In this document: positions 6,184-6,999 of the stretch, in pieces | Layout: every line of letters starts with the position of its first letter | How positions within the stretch are numbered: the first letter of the stretch is position 1 | From: Actinomycetota bacterium | GTDB lineage: Bacteria > Actinomycetota > Actinomycetes > UBA12327 | DNA: 6,999 nt | NCBI GenBank assembly: GCA_003529305.1 | Contig: DPWC01000231.1 | Location: forward strand, 1-6,999 | Direction of reading: 5' to 3' | Made by a program: the position numbers and the translations under genes | Notes under the pieces: model-generated | The model's input: the letters and a program-made list of their open reading frames with translations, nothing else | Told to the model about the DNA's origin: nothing | Databases searched by the model: none

Positions 6184-6999
6184 CTATCTCACATTCCAGA
6201 TGCCGATGAAGGGACCGCAACGAATCCGTTTTCCGTCGAGATGTTTCAAGAGTTCTCCGTCAGAGGGAAGGTAATAGGAAGGGGCGCCACTTCCGTGCAA
6301 CAGGCGACTCCGAGACTCTTGCCAGTAGTACTCACCTGCTACTTCCCTCCATGCACCGCGTCGTACTCCCACTTGATCTGCAAGGGTTCTACCTATCAAA
6401 GGATATGTTTGTTGCAAAACCAAGAAATTCCCTTCCGTGTTCAACCGATCAACATCAGCCCGGAGGGCGCTTTCCGCGGCTGGGGTTCGCTCCCACACCC
6501 ACCACCAGTCAAGGCTGAATGCCTGGTGGAATCTCAGTAGAGGCGCGAGCCCAGCGGAATCAGGAACCACTGAAACCTTTCGGGCCGGGTACAACCTGAT
6601 GCATCTTTCTGCCTCTTGCAAGTACACGGCAGTCCCGCTTGTGACGCTTACCTGGCGCAGAGCAGGAAGGTCCACGGCTGTGGAAGCGCTGGAAAGCGTT
6701 CCTTGCTGGTAAAGCAGTCTTGATCGCCAAAAAGATCCGCAGATAGCAATTGCGCAGCTTAAGACGATGATCAGCGTGAGAACTCCTACGCCTATTTCCC
6801 GTTCAGCCATCACCGACGGAGTCATGGCTAAAGAAGCAAAACACAATGCCAAAGCTGACCCAGCGACGATAGCTGGATAAGGAACTCCCCAACTAGTCGC
6901 TGCTCCGATCGCCAACGCTGTGATCGCGACATAGGCTGGCCACACCATGCGCAAGGATCGGCCGAGTCCGCCGATAATCCACATCGAGGCAACGACGAG
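6184..6999 (-). CDS. Membrane protein with C-terminal soluble domain, N-terminus beyond the window
   Basis: The reading frame is open from the right edge to TAG at 6186-6184, giving 271 visible residues. An ATG at 6984-6982 exists, but the frame continues upstream of it (reading LVVAS), so the true start is probably outside the window. Three hydrophobic segments can be seen after that ATG (about residues 15-30, 35-53 and 64-83). A soluble domain of about 170 residues follows, probably outside the membrane, containing LYPARKVSVVPD, FSLDWWWVWER and GEYYWQESRSRLL, and ending FIGIWNVR. This layout fits the tail of a polytopic GT-C-like enzyme, but no catalytic motif is visible and I do not recognise the family. 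It is transcribed into the fkbM-type gene 9 bases downstream, so the two probably act on the same product. Confidence 0.6.
   Translation of the reverse strand, partial: LVVASMWIIGGLGRSLRMVWPAYVAITALAIGAATSWGVPYPAIVAGSALALCFASLAMTPSVMAEREIGVGVLTLIIVLSCAIAICGSFWRSRLLYQQGTLSSASTAVDLPALRQVSVTSGTAVYLQEAERCIRLYPARKVSVVPDSAGLAPLLRFHQAFSLDWWWVWERTPAAESALRADVDRLNTEGNFLVLQQTYPLIGRTLADQVGVRRGAWREVAGEYYWQESRSRLLHGSGAPSYYLPSDGELLKHLDGKRIRCGPFIGIWNVR

Noticed and set aside
6013..6540. 175-codon plus-strand open frame
   Set aside because: It lies antisense across the methyltransferase and the upstream membrane protein, both of which have clear family or membrane-protein features; its own translation shows no domain.

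Overview
The window looks like a cell-envelope glycan locus of an actinomycete. The main evidence is at the left edge: the C-terminal end of a DprE1-type FAD-linked oxidase overlaps (ATGA) a DprE2-type short-chain reductase. This enzyme pair makes decaprenylphosphoryl-arabinose (DPA), the arabinose donor for wall arabinan, and is typical of Mycobacteriales and related actinobacteria. LGFP-like repeats at the end of a later membrane protein fit the same kind of envelope. Sampled lines have about 60% GC at the left and about 42-58% at the right, so this is only a moderately GC-rich actinomycete. I cannot name a genus.

Layout: (1) positions 1-2218, plus strand: dprE1 (partial), dprE2 and a 12-helix Wzx/MVF-like flippase, tightly spaced and probably one operon. 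(2) 2208-3521, minus strand: a polytopic membrane protein of unknown function, meeting the flippase tail-to-tail with an 11-base overlap. (3) 3522-3622: a 101-base divergent intergenic region holding both ribosome binding sites and three copies of CTTGAA. (4) 3623-5434, plus strand: a 603-residue GT-C-like membrane glycosyltransferase with a C-terminal extracytoplasmic region resembling LGFP wall-binding repeats. (5) 5455-6999, minus strand: an FkbM-type SAM methyltransferase preceded, 9 bases upstream, by the C-terminal part of another membrane protein that runs off the window.

How they may work together: DprE1/DprE2 supply lipid-linked arabinose on the inner face of the membrane. The flippase next to them is a candidate to move a polyprenyl-linked sugar outward. 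The GT-C protein could use such a donor outside and stay near the wall through its LGFP region. The methyltransferase could decorate or cap a glycan. Only the first step is well supported; the rest is inference from domain type and gene neighbourhood.

The window is almost fully coding. There is no intergenic stretch above about 100 bases, and I saw no tRNA, rRNA, CRISPR array, insertion sequence or convincing terminator.
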